DNA from: an uncultured Chloroflexota bacterium
GTDB taxonomy: Bacteria; Chloroflexota; Dehalococcoidia; UBA3495
Assembly: GCA_913020235.1 (NCBI GenBank)
Contig: CAJWBT010000079.1
Location: 1-8,753, forward strand
Reading direction: 5' to 3'
DNA length: 8,753 nt
A program made the translations under genes and the position numbers. How positions within the stretch are numbered: the stretch's first letter is position 1; the number at the start of each line of letters is the position of its first letter. Of the stretch, positions 1 through 6,382 are shown one piece after another. Under the pieces are notes generated by a model. That model had not been told where the DNA came from, searched no databases, and saw only the letters and a list, made by a program, of their open reading frames with translations.

Positions 1-2
1 CC

Positions 3-440
3 ATGACCAAGGTACTGGTGATCCAGGGCGCAGGCATGAACATGCGGGGCAAGGTTCAGGTGGATATCTTCGGCACGACCACGCTGGAAGAGATCAATGA
101 TCAGATTCGAGCCGATGCCGCGAGTCTGGGGCTGGAGGTGGAGGTTTTCCACTCCAACATTGAGGGCGAGGTAATCAACGCTCTCTACGACGCCGACGAG
201 CGAAACTTCGACGCCGCCCTGATCAACCCCGCCGGCTTCACGACGGGCACGGGGCCGCTGCGAGGCGCCATCACCCACGTGAGGTATCCCGTCATCGAAG
301 TGCACGCGTCCAATCCGACGGCGCGGGGTACCGTCTCCAACATACTGCCGGTGTGCAAAGGATCGGTCTATGGCTTCGGTTACTACGGGTACCGGCTGGC
401 CCTTGAGGCGGTCAAACAGATGGTGCAGGCGGCCGGGTAG
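3..440 (+). CDS. Class II 3-dehydroquinate dehydratase-like protein (AroQ paralogue, altered active site)
   Basis: The 145-aa product has the length and fold signature of type II dehydroquinases, the flavodoxin-like enzymes that dehydrate 3-dehydroquinate in the shikimate pathway. Family blocks visible are GTTTLEEI (24-31), SNIEGE (51-56, canonical SNHEGE), INPAGFTT (74-81, canonical INPGAYTH), IEVHASN (98-104), R108 and GFGYYGYRLAL (124-134). Several active-site positions differ by eye alignment to the M. tuberculosis and Streptomyces enzymes. The catalytic Tyr of the xYG motif is F23, the lid-loop Arg is K17, the Asn of NGPNL is Q8, and the His of AYTH is T81. The second catalytic His (H101) and N75 are kept. 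It is therefore more likely a paralogue with another substrate, or none, than the housekeeping aroQ, so no symbol is given. Only two bases precede the ATG, but the N-terminus aligns with family starts and the gene is probably complete. The next gene is convergent, 139 bp away, with no clear terminator between them. Confidence 0.85.
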   Translation: MTKVLVIQGAGMNMRGKVQVDIFGTTTLEEINDQIRADAASLGLEVEVFHSNIEGEVINALYDADERNFDAALINPAGFTTGTGPLRGAITHVRYPVIEVHASNPTARGTVSNILPVCKGSVYGFGYYGYRLALEAVKQMVQAAG

Positions 441-579
441 CGTTCCTGAGTCGGCCTGTCAAAACACACCGCCGGCCCCGCGGAGAACACAGGACCGGGC
501 ACACCTTGATTCTACGTTTCGGCGCCGCCCGTGACCTCAGCGCCATTACGGGTGGTGTCATCAAAGGCGGATAGCTTGG

Positions 580-1143
580 CTAGGCTGCCTTCCCGCAGCA
601 TCTCTTATACTTCTTGCCACTCCCACACGGGCATGGTGCGTTTCGGCCGATTCGATCCAGCGATGCGGGCTTGAGGGATTGCGTGTCCTTCACAAAATCT
701 ATGCACTCCATAGATGGGATTCGGAAGGAAAACACAGTTTTGCCATCGCGGTTGGTAACTGCAAAATCACCTGTCCCAATGATGTCCATGCCAATCAGAA
801 CGTCGAATCCGCGAATCGTTCCTTTTGACACTTTCACACTAGGGAAGGCTACACGATTCGGGAGGTGTATGCCCACGAGATAGGTTTCGGTTGTATGGCT
901 GCCTTGGGCCGTATGTACGTCAACCATGCCAGAGGGCTTGAGGCCACACTGGGCAACGACGTTTGAAGTGACGACAGAGTTAGTTGCCCCGGTATCCCAA
1001 ACCGCATCGAACATTATGGGGGGCTGCGTGGGAGGCTCCGTGGGGTCAAAAGCGGCGGTGATACCAACTTGGTTGGCTAGGACGTTGGATTTGCCATCAT
1101 AACGAGAAGTAAATGATTGTGCTTGGAGGCCACGTCGCTGCAT
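580..1143 (-). CDS. Retropepsin-like aspartic protease with C-terminal SEC-C zinc motif
   Basis: The 187-aa protein has a single retropepsin-type half: DTGAT at 50-54 with D50 as catalytic Asp after hydrophobic FDAVW, then a second strand region, then the hydrophobic-hydrophobic-Gly motif in FDVLIGMD (113-120). Retroviral-type proteases carry one DTG per chain and act as homodimers, so this one probably dimerises. The last about 20 residues form a SEC-C motif ([17 protein letters not shown], 167-183) with C171, C173, C182 and C183 placed to bind zinc. This motif is known from the SecA C-terminus and many stand-alone proteins, where it aids protein or partner binding. No signal peptide or membrane segment is seen, so it is probably cytoplasmic. 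The start is well supported: AGGAAGGTGG lies just upstream of the ATG. It follows the DUF5678-like gene by 11 bp and is surely co-transcribed with it. Base composition is clearly less GC-rich than the flanks (about 47-50% in two 60-bp lines I counted). Its substrate is unknown. Confidence 0.85.
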   Translation of the reverse strand: MQRRGLQAQSFTSRYDGKSNVLANQVGITAAFDPTEPPTQPPIMFDAVWDTGATNSVVTSNVVAQCGLKPSGMVDVHTAQGSHTTETYLVGIHLPNRVAFPSVKVSKGTIRGFDVLIGMDIIGTGDFAVTNRDGKTVFSFRIPSMECIDFVKDTQSLKPASLDRIGRNAPCPCGSGKKYKRCCGKAA

Positions 1144-1154
1144 TCACCACCTTC

Positions 1155-1409
1155 CTAGGTGAATGCTACACGTGAATGGTATGTCTGTGTGTGGCTTTCT
1201 GGGGCAGGGTCACACCTCTGAATGAGAAATGTCCCTAGCTCATGCGATTGAGACGTTTCTTGAAGGGCTTCTAACTCAGAATCGAACACGCCTATGACGG
1301 CCTGTCCTTTTATGACCAGAACTTTCCCGTTGTATTGTTTCAACAGTTCTGGTTTGTGCGCCAAGTAGTAATCGTATTCTTTCTGCAACCCTTCCATCAT
1401 AATCCTCAT
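1155..1409 (-). CDS. Small DUF5678-like protein paired with the aspartic protease
   Basis: This small protein of up to 84 aa begins with a charged helix (EYDYYLAHKPELLKQY, about 11-26) and continues with a beta-rich segment GKVLVIKGQAVIGVFDSELEA (28-48). It then has HELGTFLIQRC (56-66) and a conserved-looking tail ending in HSRVAF. This pattern matches, from memory, the DUF5678 family, whose biochemical function is not known. No catalytic residues, signal peptide or membrane segments are visible. It is the first gene of a two-gene unit with the retropepsin-like protease 11 bp downstream; pairing of this kind suggests the small protein is a substrate or partner of the protease, which is inference. 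The start is uncertain. GAGG lies 3 nt before the ATG at 1400 and 6 nt before the ATG at 1397, a better ribosome site than anything before 1409, so the true protein may be 80 or 81 aa. Like its partner it is relatively AT-rich. Confidence 0.75.
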   Translation of the reverse strand: MRIMMEGLQKEYDYYLAHKPELLKQYNGKVLVIKGQAVIGVFDSELEALQETSQSHELGTFLIQRCDPAPESHTQTYHSRVAFT

Positions 1410-1438
1410 ATTGACATGCCGCCGTCGCCCTTGTCAAT
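1410..1438. promoter_or_regulatory. Perfect 7-bp inverted repeat upstream of the DUF5678-protease unit
   Basis: ATTGACA (1410-1416) and TGTCAAT (1432-1438) are exact inverted copies separated by 15 nt, one helical turn plus half-site between centres (22 bp). Read on the minus strand the distal arm contains TTGACA, the consensus -35 hexamer. However, the hexamer 17 nt further on (TCAATA) is a poor -10 and would overlap the annotated start. It may be an operator, a promoter part, or coincidence. No other regulatory site is visible in the 78 bp between the serine hydrolase stop and this gene. Confidence 0.3.
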
Positions 1439-1487
1439 TGGCTCACTGGGTCCGACCGCGCAAACTGATACGCTACCAGAGAGCTAC

Positions 1488-2588
1488 TCAACGGCAAGCG
1501 TCGCGCACGGCTTGGGAGATAGCCGCCAGGCGCCGGGTGTTCGACGGCCCGGCTCGGAATCCGTTGGTGATGAAGGCCAGGGCCAGCCCGGAGTCGGGGT
1601 CCGCCCAGCCCACCGACGTGCCCGCCCCACCATGCCCGAAAGAATTGTATCCTTCCGTCTCAGAACACCCCATACGGCTGTCGCCCAGCGCCATTCCCAG
1701 GCACCGGCGAACGTGCCGCTCCAGCGTATAGTCCATCCCCTCGACTTGAAATCGGGTAACCTCGGCGACGGTCTCCTGCGCCAGGACCCGGGTCCCGTCC
1801 AAAACTCCGCCGCCGGCCAGCATGGCGTAGAACCTGGCCAGGTCCCGGGCGGTGGCGATCCCCCCTCCCGCCGGTTGCACGGCCTGGTGTACCTCCGGCC
1901 GGTTGTAGGTCGAGACCTGGACCGGGCGATCACAGTCCTCCATCGCGTGCTCTTTCGACACCCGCCCCTCCAGGGACGGCGGCAGGCCAACGTAGGTATC
2001 TCCCATACCCAGCGGACCGGTCACCTCCTCTTTGAGGAACTGGCTGAAGGGCCGCCCGTCGACACACCGGACCAACTCGCCGATCACCCAGCCAAAGTTG
2101 CGGGGGTGATAGGCGAGGACCTTACCCGGTTCGTACACCGGTGAGGTCTTCTCCATCGCCCGGACCACGGCATCCCAGTCCCGCCATACGTCCCAGGTCA
2201 GCTCGGCGGGTGTGTCAGGGAAACCGCCTTGATGGGTCAGTATGTGGCGAACGGTGACGTCCGCCTTGCCGTTCTGGGCGAACCCAGGCCAATAACCGGC
2301 CACCGGGTCGTCCCACCCCAGCTTGCCACGCTCCCAGAGCAGGTAGATGCAGGCCGCGGCCAAGGGCTTGGTGGACGAGTAGAGGACAAACATGGTGTCG
2401 CGGGTGACAAGCTTGCCCGTGCTGCCATCGGCCAGGCCGCCGTACAGGTCCAGGACCAATTTCCCGTGGCGGTACACCGCCAGCGCGGCGCCCGGATGCA
2501 CCCCATTTTGGATTTGCTCTCGAAAAAGTTCCTCCACCCCGTGCAGGGCATTGGGATCCATCTGGACAGTATCCGCCGCCACGGTCAT
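1488..2588 (-). CDS. Serine hydrolase, class C beta-lactamase family (esterase/beta-lactamase-related)
   Basis: The 366-aa protein belongs to the beta-lactamase/transpeptidase-like (PF00144, EstB/class C) superfamily. Evidence: the N-terminal strand GAALAVYRHGKLVLDLYGG (33-51), SxxK as SSTK with nucleophile S71 and K74, LTHQGGFP (117-124), Y160 in LAYHPRNFGW as the catalytic Tyr of the YxN-type motif, GGGIATARDLARFYAML (241-257), and GHGGAG (318-323), where HGG stands in for KTG. No signal peptide is seen, so a cytoplasmic esterase or peptidase-like hydrolase is more likely than a true periplasmic beta-lactamase. Substrate cannot be read from sequence. GGAG lies 8 nt before the ATG, supporting the start. 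It is GC-rich (42 of 60 bases in one counted line), unlike the two genes downstream of it on the same strand. A TATACT box lies about 90 nt upstream. Confidence 0.93.
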   Translation of the reverse strand: MTVAADTVQMDPNALHGVEELFREQIQNGVHPGAALAVYRHGKLVLDLYGGLADGSTGKLVTRDTMFVLYSSTKPLAAACIYLLWERGKLGWDDPVAGYWPGFAQNGKADVTVRHILTHQGGFPDTPAELTWDVWRDWDAVVRAMEKTSPVYEPGKVLAYHPRNFGWVIGELVRCVDGRPFSQFLKEEVTGPLGMGDTYVGLPPSLEGRVSKEHAMEDCDRPVQVSTYNRPEVHQAVQPAGGGIATARDLARFYAMLAGGGVLDGTRVLAQETVAEVTRFQVEGMDYTLERHVRRCLGMALGDSRMGCSETEGYNSFGHGGAGTSVGWADPDSGLALAFITNGFRAGPSNTRRLAAISQAVRDACR

Positions 2589-2676
2589 AGCCAGTTCTCC
2601 TACGTCAGCACCGCGTCGTCCTCAGTCACCGAGCGGAGAGCCCGTGCCGCCGCGCCCTCCGCGATCCGCCCGGCCT

Positions 2677-2705
2677 AGTATAGCATCCGCGGTCCCGGGC
2701 GTCCC
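2677..2705 (-). promoter_or_regulatory. Candidate promoter for the serine hydrolase
   Basis: On the minus strand, TATACT (2682-2677) matches five of six -10 consensus positions. With a 17-nt spacer, GGGACG (2705-2700) sits at the -35 place and keeps only the central GAC. It would give a leader of roughly 80-90 nt before the ATG at 2588. The box is conspicuous in a very GC-rich background, but no conserved upstream element supports it. Confidence 0.3.
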
Positions 2706-2765
2706 CGCCTCCCGGCCAGCTAGACTCATGAGTGGCGCCCATGCCGGCAAGGGGTAAGCACTCTG

Positions 2766-2794
2766 TTCCCTCGGGGTGTCCACCCATATATAAT
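2766..2794 (+). promoter_or_regulatory. Candidate promoter for the DUF5752-treT operon
   Basis: A consensus TATAAT (2789-2794) lies in a small AT-rich island (CATATATAATGAAAATTGG). At a 17-nt distance, TTCCCT (2766-2771) occupies the -35 position with three matches to TTGACA. Transcription from here would give a leader of about 230 nt before the ATG at 3034, which is long but possible. The AT-rich island could equally serve the opposite strand. Confidence 0.3.
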
Positions 2795-3033
2795 GAAAAT
2801 TGGTGAAACCAGCCCTCGGGCGGCCACACCAAATGTCGCCGAGAGCCCCCCAAGTCAAGGGTGGGCTTCTCGAAGCTTCCGACGGCCGGCCAACTTGGCG
2901 CCATCGCCGCTGAAGGGCCTCCTGCAGCAGAATGGGTGAACGTGGATGGGAGACGGGTGTTCGAGTTCGAACTGCCTTTGGCCTCCGGAGGTCACTGCTT
3001 GAAGTGCGCGTTTCGGGAGGACAGTGAACGACA

Positions 3034-3732
3034 ATGACAGCGATCAAACATCCAGCCCAGAACAAGGCCGACCCGCTGGCAAAAGCCGCGGCGCCGCCGG
3101 TGGAACCGTTTCGTTTTATGACGGAGGCCGGGGTGGTGCTGTGGACCGGGTACATCGCCGACAGCCTGCCCTCGCTCGCTCGCGGGCTCCTGCAGGTCCC
3201 TGGCTCTTCCATCTACTATCACGTCCATCACGCCATCTTCCGTAGACGCAAGCATCGCCTGGCGGAGCACACCAATGACTTCGCCCGCTGGGTCTCCACC
3301 AGGTTCGGACTGAAGGGATTGTCCGAAAAGCTCTCCAGCCTGGACCCCCTGGAATGCTCCACCATCCGCGAGTCACGCGAGCGCCTGGTGGCGTTTGTCC
3401 AGGAGTACGTGGGCGAAGGTGAGGCGTTCCCTCGGGTGCCGCTGGGGTGGGAGTTCTACTTCTTGGAGGCCAGGAGTTTTGTCTTTCCGGCTGGGGCTGA
3501 AGCCGCCGACGTGGAGCAGTTGGCCGAAGGGGTAGAGAAGATGGGGTTGGAGTGCATCCTCCACCACCTTGTCGAGGCCCGGTTCCGCGACGGCGGGGGT
3601 ACGAACGATTTTTCCAGGTGGCTTAGGCTTTGGCAGGAGAATGAGAAAGCGGAGGCGCTGGAGCGTCTCAACCCTTATTTCCACGACCTGAGGGCGCTGA
3701 AAGACCAGATCGGCGCCGTGCTCAGGGGCTAG
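3034..3732 (+). CDS. DUF5752 family protein with two diverged copies of the domain
   Basis: The 232-aa protein matches the DUF5752 signature: FRFMTEAGVVLWTGYIADSL (26-45), SSIYYHVHHAIFR (58-70), TNDFARWV (80-87) and LSSLDPLECSTIRESRERLV (100-119). A second, degenerate copy follows: FYFLEARSFVF (141-151), ECILHHLVEARFR (173-185), TNDFSRWL (190-197) and LERLNPYFHDLRALKDQI (209-226). The histidines of the first copy (H63, H65, H66) are only partly kept in the second. DUF5752 has no assigned activity; genes for it are commonly found beside trehalose/glucosylglycerate-type glycosyltransferases. Here the stop is followed after 9 bp by treT, so a partner or regulatory role for TreT is the natural inference. 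An in-frame stop at 3025 limits the start to 3034 or inside; GGAGG is 13 nt upstream, farther than usual. No signal peptide or membrane span is visible. Confidence 0.85.
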   Translation: MTAIKHPAQNKADPLAKAAAPPVEPFRFMTEAGVVLWTGYIADSLPSLARGLLQVPGSSIYYHVHHAIFRRRKHRLAEHTNDFARWVSTRFGLKGLSEKLSSLDPLECSTIRESRERLVAFVQEYVGEGEAFPRVPLGWEFYFLEARSFVFPAGAEAADVEQLAEGVEKMGLECILHHLVEARFRDGGGTNDFSRWLRLWQENEKAEALERLNPYFHDLRALKDQIGAVLRG

Positions 3733-3741
3733 GTTGGTTCT

Positions 3742-4983
3742 ATGAGCGCTGCAACACGCATCGATGACTACGTCCCCATTGTCGGAGAAGAGCTTGTCGC
3801 ACAGATCCGGATGATGGTTCGCCATCTCCGCGGCGCCCGTGTGCAGCACGTCAGCTCCACCCGCACCGGCGGAGGGGTGGCTGAGATACTTTCCCGTGTT
3901 GTGCCTTTGATGAACGATGTGGGTCTGGAAACCGAATGGACCATCATCGATGCGCCGGACGCCTTCTTCGACGTGACCAAGAGCTTCCACAACGCCTTGC
4001 ATGGGGTTGAGGAGGACATCACTCCGGACATGTTCAAGACCTACCGCAAGGTGATGGAGGAAAACGCCTCAAAGATTGACCACGATGCCGACTATATCAT
4101 CATCCATGACCCTCAGCCCATGGGTTTGATAGGGCCCCGAAATAACGGTCATTCCAAGTGGGTCTGGCGATGTCACATCGACGTGGCCCAGGCGGACCTC
4201 CGGGTCTGGGCATTCCTCAAGCCTTATTTGGACATGTTCGACGCGGCCGTCTTTCACATTCCCCAGTTTCTCCGCCGGGACCTCTTCATCCCCCAGTACC
4301 TCATTCCCCCTTTTATCGACCCTCTGAGCGATAAGAACCGGGACCTCCAGCCGGAGGAGATCCAGACGGTTTTAGACCGGTATCACATCTCCAGCGAGAA
4401 GCCGTTTATTCTTCAGGCGAGCCGGTTCGACTGGTTGAAGGACCCAATGGGGACCCTGCGCGCTTACGAGATGGTGAAGCGCACCACCGACGTAGCGTTC
4501 GTGTTCGTGGGCAATTTTGCCCCTGACGATCCAGAAGGACGAGAGGTCTGTGAAGTGGTGGTGAAAGCCGCCCAAGCTTTGCCCGACACCACCGTCATCG
4601 TGAACCCCGAGGACAACGATATCACTGTGAACGCCCTCCAACGTGCAGCCGCCGTCGTGATTCAGAAATCCCTTCGCGAAGGCTTCGGCCTCTCGATTAC
4701 CGAGCCCATGTGGAAGGCCAAGCCGGTGGTGGGGGGAGACACGGGGGGGATTGCCTTTCAGGTCATAGACGGGGTGACGGGCTTTCTCGTGCAGACAGCG
4801 GAAGGAGCCGCCTACCGGATGCGCCAGTTGCTGTCGAACCCCCCGTTGGCCGAACTCATGGGACAGGAGGCCCGGCTTCGGGTGAAGAGCAGCTTCCTCC
4901 CGCCTCACTATCTCCGCAACTGGCTGGGCCTGCTTTTGGGCTTCCAGTACGCGGAGCGCGGGGTCAGCGTACTGGCAAAGTGA
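3742..4983 (+). CDS. treT: Trehalose synthase, TreT-type GT4 glycosyltransferase
   Basis: The 413-aa protein is a GT-B fold retaining glycosyltransferase (GT4) of the TreT/trehalose-synthase branch, which reversibly makes trehalose from NDP-glucose and glucose. Visible marks: the N-terminal RTGGGVAEILSRVVPLMNDVGLE run (41-63) with the Gly-rich loop 43-45, an acceptor-side TKSFHNALHG segment near 79-88, and IIIHDPQPMGLI near residue 120. Further along come WRCHIDVAQ, the nucleotide-sugar binding ASRFDWLKDP (226-235, R228 and K233), and the EX7E motif E313-GFGLSIT-E321 followed by GGDTGG. Length agrees with archaeal and bacterial TreT. AGGTTGG precedes the ATG; the gene follows DUF5752 by 9 bp in one operon. 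The likely role is trehalose synthesis or recycling, for osmotic or thermal protection or as a carbon store. A related NDP-sugar synthase of different acceptor specificity cannot be excluded. Confidence 0.88.
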   Translation: MSAATRIDDYVPIVGEELVAQIRMMVRHLRGARVQHVSSTRTGGGVAEILSRVVPLMNDVGLETEWTIIDAPDAFFDVTKSFHNALHGVEEDITPDMFKTYRKVMEENASKIDHDADYIIIHDPQPMGLIGPRNNGHSKWVWRCHIDVAQADLRVWAFLKPYLDMFDAAVFHIPQFLRRDLFIPQYLIPPFIDPLSDKNRDLQPEEIQTVLDRYHISSEKPFILQASRFDWLKDPMGTLRAYEMVKRTTDVAFVFVGNFAPDDPEGREVCEVVVKAAQALPDTTVIVNPEDNDITVNALQRAAAVVIQKSLREGFGLSITEPMWKAKPVVGGDTGGIAFQVIDGVTGFLVQTAEGAAYRMRQLLSNPPLAELMGQEARLRVKSSFLPPHYLRNWLGLLLGFQYAERGVSVLAK

Positions 4984-5002
4984 ACCAACCCTCGTTCCCG
5001 GC

Positions 5003-5038
5003 CCGGCAGGTCCCGATTGGCCGGCAGGTCCCGATGGG
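5003..5038. repeat. Two tandem copies of an 18-bp unit
   Basis: CCGGCAGGTCCCGAT occurs at 5003-5017 and again at 5021-5035. With the following TGG/GGG the period is exactly 18 bp with one mismatch. It begins about 20 bp after the treT stop. It looks like a local slippage duplication; no function is evident. Confidence 0.75.
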
Positions 5039-5146
5039 AAGGAAGCCGGGGCAATACCGGAATAGCTAGGGGCCCCGCGCACCCTCCCACGTTCGATGTG
5101 TATCAAATGGGACGGGCACGGGATCCCTTATTGACGGTCTCTAGTA

Positions 5147-5268
5147 CTAAGTCAACCAGAGACTGATAGTTGTCATTCCGAGCGAAGCGAAGAATCTCGT
5201 TGTTACGCTGAGATTCCTCGTCGCTTCGCTCCTCAGAATGACATACTGTTAAAACCAACTTGACTGAG
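5147..5268. repeat. Palindromic interspersed repeat (MITE/REP-like)
   Basis: The core arms are TGTCATTC (5171-5178) and GAATGACA (5236-5243), exact inverted copies. Inside are further complementary stretches: AGCGAAGCGA at 5181-5190 against TCGCTTCGCT at 5221-5230, and GAATCTC at 5192-5198 against GAGATTC at 5210-5216. Outer arms CTAAGTCAA (5147-5155) and TTGACTGAG (5260-5268) pair at eight of nine positions, giving a total of about 122 bp. The core resembles a family of GTCATTCCGAGCGAAGCGA-type palindromes that I recall as highly repeated in Dehalococcoidia and other uncultured bacterial genomes. It encodes no transposase, so it would be non-autonomous. No unambiguous target-site duplication is visible. 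Confidence 0.75.
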
Positions 5269-5333
5269 TCCCAGCACGTGGTCAACCCGGCTTAGGTGCG
5301 AGTCGTATTAATCACCTCTTGCTGGAAGCGGCA

Positions 5334-6323
5334 CTAGATTCTGTTGCCCTGCACCAACACGTTTTGGGGATTGCCCTCCATGGCCCACTGGATGTTTTCC
5401 ACCGCCAGCAAGAGCCGCTTCAGCGCTCCGTCAGGGGTGTTTGCCGCCATGTGCGGAGACAAGATAATGTTGGCCGCTTTGAGCAGTGGGCTTTCGGGCT
5501 CGATAGGCTCGTTCACAAACACGTCCACACCCGCGCCGGCGATGCCTCCTGAATCCAGAGCATCCGCCAGAGCGGCCTCGTCGACCAGAAGGCCCCTGCC
5601 GGTGTTCACGAGGATGGCGGTAGGCTTCATGAGCCCGAATTCCCGCGCGCCGATCATATTCTCCGTCAGGTTGGAAACCGCGATAACGGTGACTACCACG
5701 TCGGACTGCCGCAGCAGGTCGTCCAGCTCCACGTACTCCACGCCGTACTCCCGGGCCCGCTCCGGCGAGGGGTTGATGGTATAGGCGATGACATCCATTC
5801 CTATGGCCTTGGCCAGCTGCGCGACCCGCTGGCCGATGGGCCCGGTTCCAATGATTCCCATGGTCTTGCCCAGAAGATCGGTAACGTAGGGCCTTCCCCA
5901 CTCACCGCGCCGGACCATCTGGTCGTTGGCCACGAGTTTCCGCGACACCGCCATCGCCATGGCCAGGGAGTGCTCCGCCACCGAGGGCGCCGAGAGGGGC
6001 GCCATCCTGGTGGCGGTTATTCCCAGCTCTTTGCATGCCTCCAGGTCCACGTTGTCCACGCCGACGGCCCAGATGGACAGGACCTTCAGCTTCGGCAGCT
6101 GCTCCAGGACCGACCGGGGGAACTGGACGACGGACCGGATGTTGATAACCGCGTCCGCATCCTTACAGCGCGCCACCAGTTCATCGGGCTCGGGCCGGTC
6201 TTCAGTGTAGATATCCACCTCCTCGGAGATGGCGCGCAGTAGGTCCTCGGCGGGCGTCCCGGATATCGCGGGCGGGTTGTCATCGGGTATGACTGCCTTC
6301 TTCACCAGCTTCTGTTGGGCCAT
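5334..6323 (-). CDS. D-isomer-specific 2-hydroxyacid dehydrogenase, NAD(P)-dependent
   Basis: With the start chosen here the protein is 329 aa, a normal length for the family that interconverts D-2-hydroxyacids and 2-oxoacids. It has the split catalytic domain, VGVDNVDLEACKELGI (87-102) and SVAEHSLAMAMA (114-125). The Rossmann loop is GTGPIG (159-164), and the full catalytic triad is present: R243 in NTGRGLLVDE, E272 in VNEPI and H291 in SPHMAAN. The position that is usually Asp at the end of the second beta strand is T182 (AYTINPSPERA), which removes the residue that selects NAD and may allow NADP. The frame stays open upstream to 6431, but the ATG at 6323 has GAGGTG 6 nt before it and the extra 36 residues resemble nothing, so the shorter form is preferred. 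Substrate is not deducible; glyoxylate/hydroxypyruvate- or phosphoglycerate-type acids are possibilities. Confidence 0.92.
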   Translation of the reverse strand: MAQQKLVKKAVIPDDNPPAISGTPAEDLLRAISEEVDIYTEDRPEPDELVARCKDADAVINIRSVVQFPRSVLEQLPKLKVLSIWAVGVDNVDLEACKELGITATRMAPLSAPSVAEHSLAMAMAVSRKLVANDQMVRRGEWGRPYVTDLLGKTMGIIGTGPIGQRVAQLAKAIGMDVIAYTINPSPERAREYGVEYVELDDLLRQSDVVVTVIAVSNLTENMIGAREFGLMKPTAILVNTGRGLLVDEAALADALDSGGIAGAGVDVFVNEPIEPESPLLKAANIILSPHMAANTPDGALKRLLLAVENIQWAMEGNPQNVLVQGNRI

Positions 6324-6382
6324 GGGTTCACCTCGTTCTTTCAAGATGGACGGAAGCTCCTGGAATCGCAGCGCCAGGGCCT

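Larger units (their letters stand above)
2589..3033. other. Divergent intergenic region without a convincing gene
   Basis: About 445 bp separate the leftward serine hydrolase from the rightward DUF5752 gene. Open frames on the minus strand through this stretch (for example 2622-3212) give arginine- and proline-rich products with no family motif and run into the DUF5752 coding sequence on the other strand, so I treat them as chance. Visible elements are candidate -10 boxes for both directions, a perfect 10-bp palindrome ACTCATGAGT at 2724-2733, and GGAGG at 3016-3020 before the DUF5752 start. No tRNA, terminator or repeat array is seen. Confidence 0.5.
4984..5333. other. Convergent intergenic region with repeats, no gene
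   Basis: This 350-bp stretch lies between the stops of treT (+) and the dehydrogenase (-). It holds a short tandem duplication and a palindromic element described separately. No T-tract terminator is evident, although the palindromic element sits where a bidirectional terminator would be expected. Small open frames here (for example 5103-5285 on the minus strand) are translations of the repeat and are not called as genes. Confidence 0.6.

Noticed and set aside
1335..2144. 269-codon plus-strand open frame opposite the serine hydrolase
   Set aside because: It is antisense to a gene with full catalytic motifs; the translated product has no family features.
2622..3212. Long minus-strand open frame in the divergent intergenic region
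   Set aside because: It overlaps the 5' part of the DUF5752 gene on the opposite strand, its product is rich in Arg, Pro and Gly with no recognisable motif, and high GC makes such frames common.
5171..5243. CRISPR repeat or tRNA as an explanation of the palindrome
   Set aside because: There is a single imperfect palindrome with no regularly spaced copies and no cloverleaf with a T-loop GTTCRA motif.
5103..5285. 60-codon minus-strand open frame containing CHSEERSDEES
   Set aside because: It is the translation of the palindromic repeat, a known type of false small protein, and has no ribosome binding site support.
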